Assembly (NCBI GenBank): GCA_020746105.1
Contig: CM036617.1
Location: 38,159,898 to 38,223,897 of the forward strand
Reading direction: 5' to 3'
Source of the DNA: Trogon surrucura
Taxonomy: Eukaryota > Chordata > Aves > Trogoniformes > Trogonidae
DNA: 64,000 bases
Shown here: piece by piece, positions 61,313-64,000 of the stretch
Layout of the letters: each line of letters begins with the position of its first letter
Position numbering within the stretch: position 1 is the stretch's first letter
Notes under the pieces: model-generated
Told to the model about the DNA's origin: nothing
Seen by the model: the letters and a program-made list of their open reading frames with translations, nothing else
Database searches by the model: none
Position numbers and translations under genes: made by a program

Positions 61313-61370
61313 CATTGATGTTATTGTTGACATTGATGTTGTTGTTGTTGATGTTGATGTTGTTGTTACA
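61275..61370 (+). repeat. TTG/ATG triplet compound repeat
   Basis: ATT, GTT, GAT and GACATT triplets; the 15-base unit GACATTGATGTTATT / GACATTGATGTTGTT occurs twice. The Val/Asp frame at 61170-61385 is a translation of the repeat. Confidence 0.9.
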
Positions 61371-64000
61371 AACACTTTATATTAGATAGTTTTAGAGCTG
61401 CCAGTAATCTTGAGAAACAGAACATTCAGGAAACATCTACAAAAACATTGTACAAAGGCATTTTTAACACCTTTCATACTAATATGTTTAGGATGTGACA
61501 GATGTGAAATCTCTTTGACTCAAAGAGTATTTCAGTGACTTTGGGTAGCCCTTGAAGGCTGGAAGAACAGCCGTGAGCCTGGCATGATTTAATTTTCCTA
61601 TGCATCTGCTCTACAGGCAAGCTGCAGTCAGTTTCTAGAAGTGCCTAGCAATGCAACGAGTCTCCTATACATTCTCTATCAAGTCCTTTACATTCTCCTA
61701 TACATACAGTCTCCTATATATTCTCTATCAAGCCCTCTACCAAACATCTAAGACATTTTCTGTTTTTTTTTCAAGAAAGTTGTATTCTCACCAGTGCGTT
61801 ATGTATACCTTCTGGCTAATAGGCCTTCCACAAAACTCTTATGAAAAATACCCAAAGTGTTGGCAGAACGTTAATTGGAAAGGACATTTGTAAGATGAGT
61901 ACTGTTTTACTGTACTTTTACTTCTAAGATTCAAGCAAGAGATTTAGTTGATCAGCTTCCTGCTCTAAGGAAAGGTTGTGGTACTTCTATTCTAACTGTT
62001 TGGGGTAGAATCATGGCACCAGCTGGTAACTGAGTAAACACCAAAATGCGAGGGACAGTGCTACGGGTCAATATGGTATACAGCAATCCTCTGCAAGCAG
62101 TTAGCATGAAAAGGATTGCTATGTAAGCATAGTTGAGATACGACAATGAAGCCTGAGACTACCCAAACTGCTGGATGCTGCAATAAGTCTTGAAAATGTT
62201 TCTGTAAGCATATAAACTGACAATTCCTGAAGAAAGGTTTGTTGCAAGGTAGTGAAGGTATAAACTGAATGAGTCTGTGAACATGAAATGTAACAGGACA
62301 TTGCATTCTGAGAACAGTAGACGCAGGTAGTCTCAGTATCACTAAGACTGCCAAATAGGGGCTTCAAGATAAAGAATATCAAAAACCCATGTATAGAAAA
62401 TCAGTGTTAGTTGGATTATTTCTGAAAGAGTTGGGTTGCATATGCTCTAGGTTTCAACACACCATCAAAAAGGAAGAGAAAATTGCTTTGAACATTATTC
62501 AGTGTATGGTATGAAGTGTGCTTCTGCTTCTTTTCACAAACTGTTGGAAAATCAAGTAATGCTATTAAAGTTCATGAAGTTAAGCATTGACAAACATAAA
62601 AACTGTTTAATGAGAATCCATCCCTAAGTATTAAGTTTTTACAGAAACTTTACTGTGTATCTGTACCTAGAAAATATACACAAATTTGACTGTGACAAAA
62701 TCAGTGACAGGAGAGCAAGAGTTTATGGAGTGTGTTGTAAAAAACAGTCATGACATTCCTGCCTGTTGATGTACACTGCAAGTAAAATTGAAGTGAGAAT
62801 TTTCAGAATTGGCATTTGCCTGGGTTGTAATGTAAAACTGAATCTCAGAGATAAAAAAACCCTACTTATCAGAATGTTCTTCTGAATTTAAGCTGATCCT
62901 GTACCCAATAATCCAGATCAATCAAGGTACATACAGTTCCTGGAATTATAGCTAGGGATTTTGGTCAGACTTTTTCATTGGGAAAATATAGTTTTAACAT
63001 TAACATGATGTGATATTAGCTAATCGGAAATGTAATTAGCGTTTACTGATAATTAGGTGCATATGTCAACAGTAATGGCTCCAGGATTGATTTCTTCTTG
63101 TGAAGAGTTGTGATTACATGTGGCTACTTACTGCTATTTTCTAATATGATGCATGGAAAAAGCCCATAAAAGAATGTTATCCATCAGCTTACTCCTTCCT
63201 ACACTGTATGTAGGCATTAAGAACAAATGTAGAAAAAGCACACAAAGGCAGACTGATTACATCAACAATGAAACAGCAATTTAAGATATTTCAATATGTT
63301 AACATTGATAATTATAATCGACTAAAAGCATCTTCACACACTGATTACTGATGCTTGAGTTTTTTTGGTGATTTATTTGTTGGGGTTTTTTTTTCCCTCA
63401 GAATAACAATATTTGTAAAACAAAAAGGAATTTAAAAGGTATTTTTTCACCGGTAGGCTTGATGGGGTCAATAGCACAAAAAAAATCGGAAACCATTTAT
63501 CTTTTTTTTTAATGAATACTTCAGATTTTATTCTTCTTTAATCAAAAGTCAAGACAAATACTGCTTAATGTGAAGCATGTGAATACTCCCTTGAATGTGA
63601 GTACATGAAGTTAATCACGTGCTCTGTTGGATTAGATCATGAATATATATTGACTTCACTGGGTTTCCAGGAAAAGAAAGAAGTTGCAGTCAAAACCAAG
63701 TTGTATAGCTTTATACTTGTGTATGAGTTCTTTGTGACAATGTATATAAACCTGAATGGAAAGTATATTAACCTGGTGTATTGCAGTGATGAAATGAGAG
63801 GAAAAGGAAGTGACACAGTGTTTAAAGACATGTTCAAGAATATGTACATCTCTTCTGTAGTCTTGCCAACTGCAAGAAGACCTGTAACATCACAAAATCA
63901 ATAAGAAATCATTAACGTAAGGTTAGCCAAATATTTATATATGAAGTCAGTGAACATCAGTGATTTTTTAGATCCAGCACTACGTATAAGTAGTCCTATG
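61371..64000. other. Unique AT-rich DNA; one diverged ~49-bp direct repeat
   Basis: A 33-base block starting AGTCTCCTATACATTCTCTA at 61659 recurs at 61708 with three mismatches (period 49). The 99-codon frame at 63605-63904 has no recognisable motif. No exon or known repeat supported. Confidence 0.5.
61659..61740. repeat. Direct repeat, period 49 bp
   Basis: 61659-61691 and 61708-61740 agree at 30 of 33 positions; the 16-base spacer ATTCTCCTATACATAC shares words with the unit, so it is probably a decayed tandem duplication. Confidence 0.9.

Noticed and set aside
61170-61385. Val/Asp-rich small protein
   Set aside because: Translation of a TTG/ATG triplet repeat.
63605-63904. 99-codon frame near the right edge
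   Set aside because: No familiar motif and overlapped by another open frame on the opposite strand.

Overview
This is a gene-poor stretch of a bird genome. The evidence is about a dozen and a half CR1 LINE copies, most ending at their 3' side in the octamer tail typical of avian CR1 (ATTCTATG or ATTCTGTG repeats), together with several LTR types that I recognise from avian genomes. The background is AT-rich. I found no host exon, tRNA, rRNA or other structural RNA gene that I can support. Long open frames here are retroelement remnants, microsatellite translations or chance frames, so the window reads as intergenic or deep-intronic DNA. The species cannot be named from this.

Layout. 1-2.4 kb: unique DNA with one CTCF-like motif inside an inverted repeat. 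2.4-3.2 kb: a CCCTT microsatellite with a 34-bp higher-order period, followed at once by a solo LTR. 3.2-14.1 kb: mostly unique DNA with two CR1 3' ends. 14.2-17.7 kb: an old, nearly full-structure CR1 on the minus strand (RT, endonuclease and the SGNH-esterase ORF1), invaded by a younger CR1. 18.7 kb: a CR1 stub. 23.7-24.9 kb: the best-preserved CR1 (plus strand, RT still readable with a single frame change). 25 kb: a degenerate tandem repeat, possibly LTR-derived.

30.3-37.25 kb: a broken endogenous retrovirus with gag, protease, RT, RNase H and env pieces and an LTR-like tail. It carries a short CR1 and a second CR1 that is itself split by a solo LTR with 5-bp target duplications. 37.25-39.35 kb: a long minus-strand CR1. 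39.4-40.03 kb: one end of a Tc1-type DNA transposon resembling fish/amphibian elements, with terminal and subterminal repeats and a transposase N-terminus. 40.7 kb: a pentanucleotide array grown from what looks like a CR1 tail. 47.4-48.2 kb: a CR1 interrupted by a solo LTR. 50.2-51.4 kb: a complete solo LTR with perfect 5-bp duplications. 53.8-56.8 kb: CR1 pieces and a degenerate LTR. 60.5-61.4 kb: a GGAGA/GACGA array with 14 regularly spaced CpGs, a CR1 3' end and a TTG-type triplet repeat.

No genes act together here; the history is of serial insertion and decay. I did not find an undescribed functional system. The items most worth checking are the Tc1-type element, the nested retroelement stack at 30-39 kb and the structured microsatellites.
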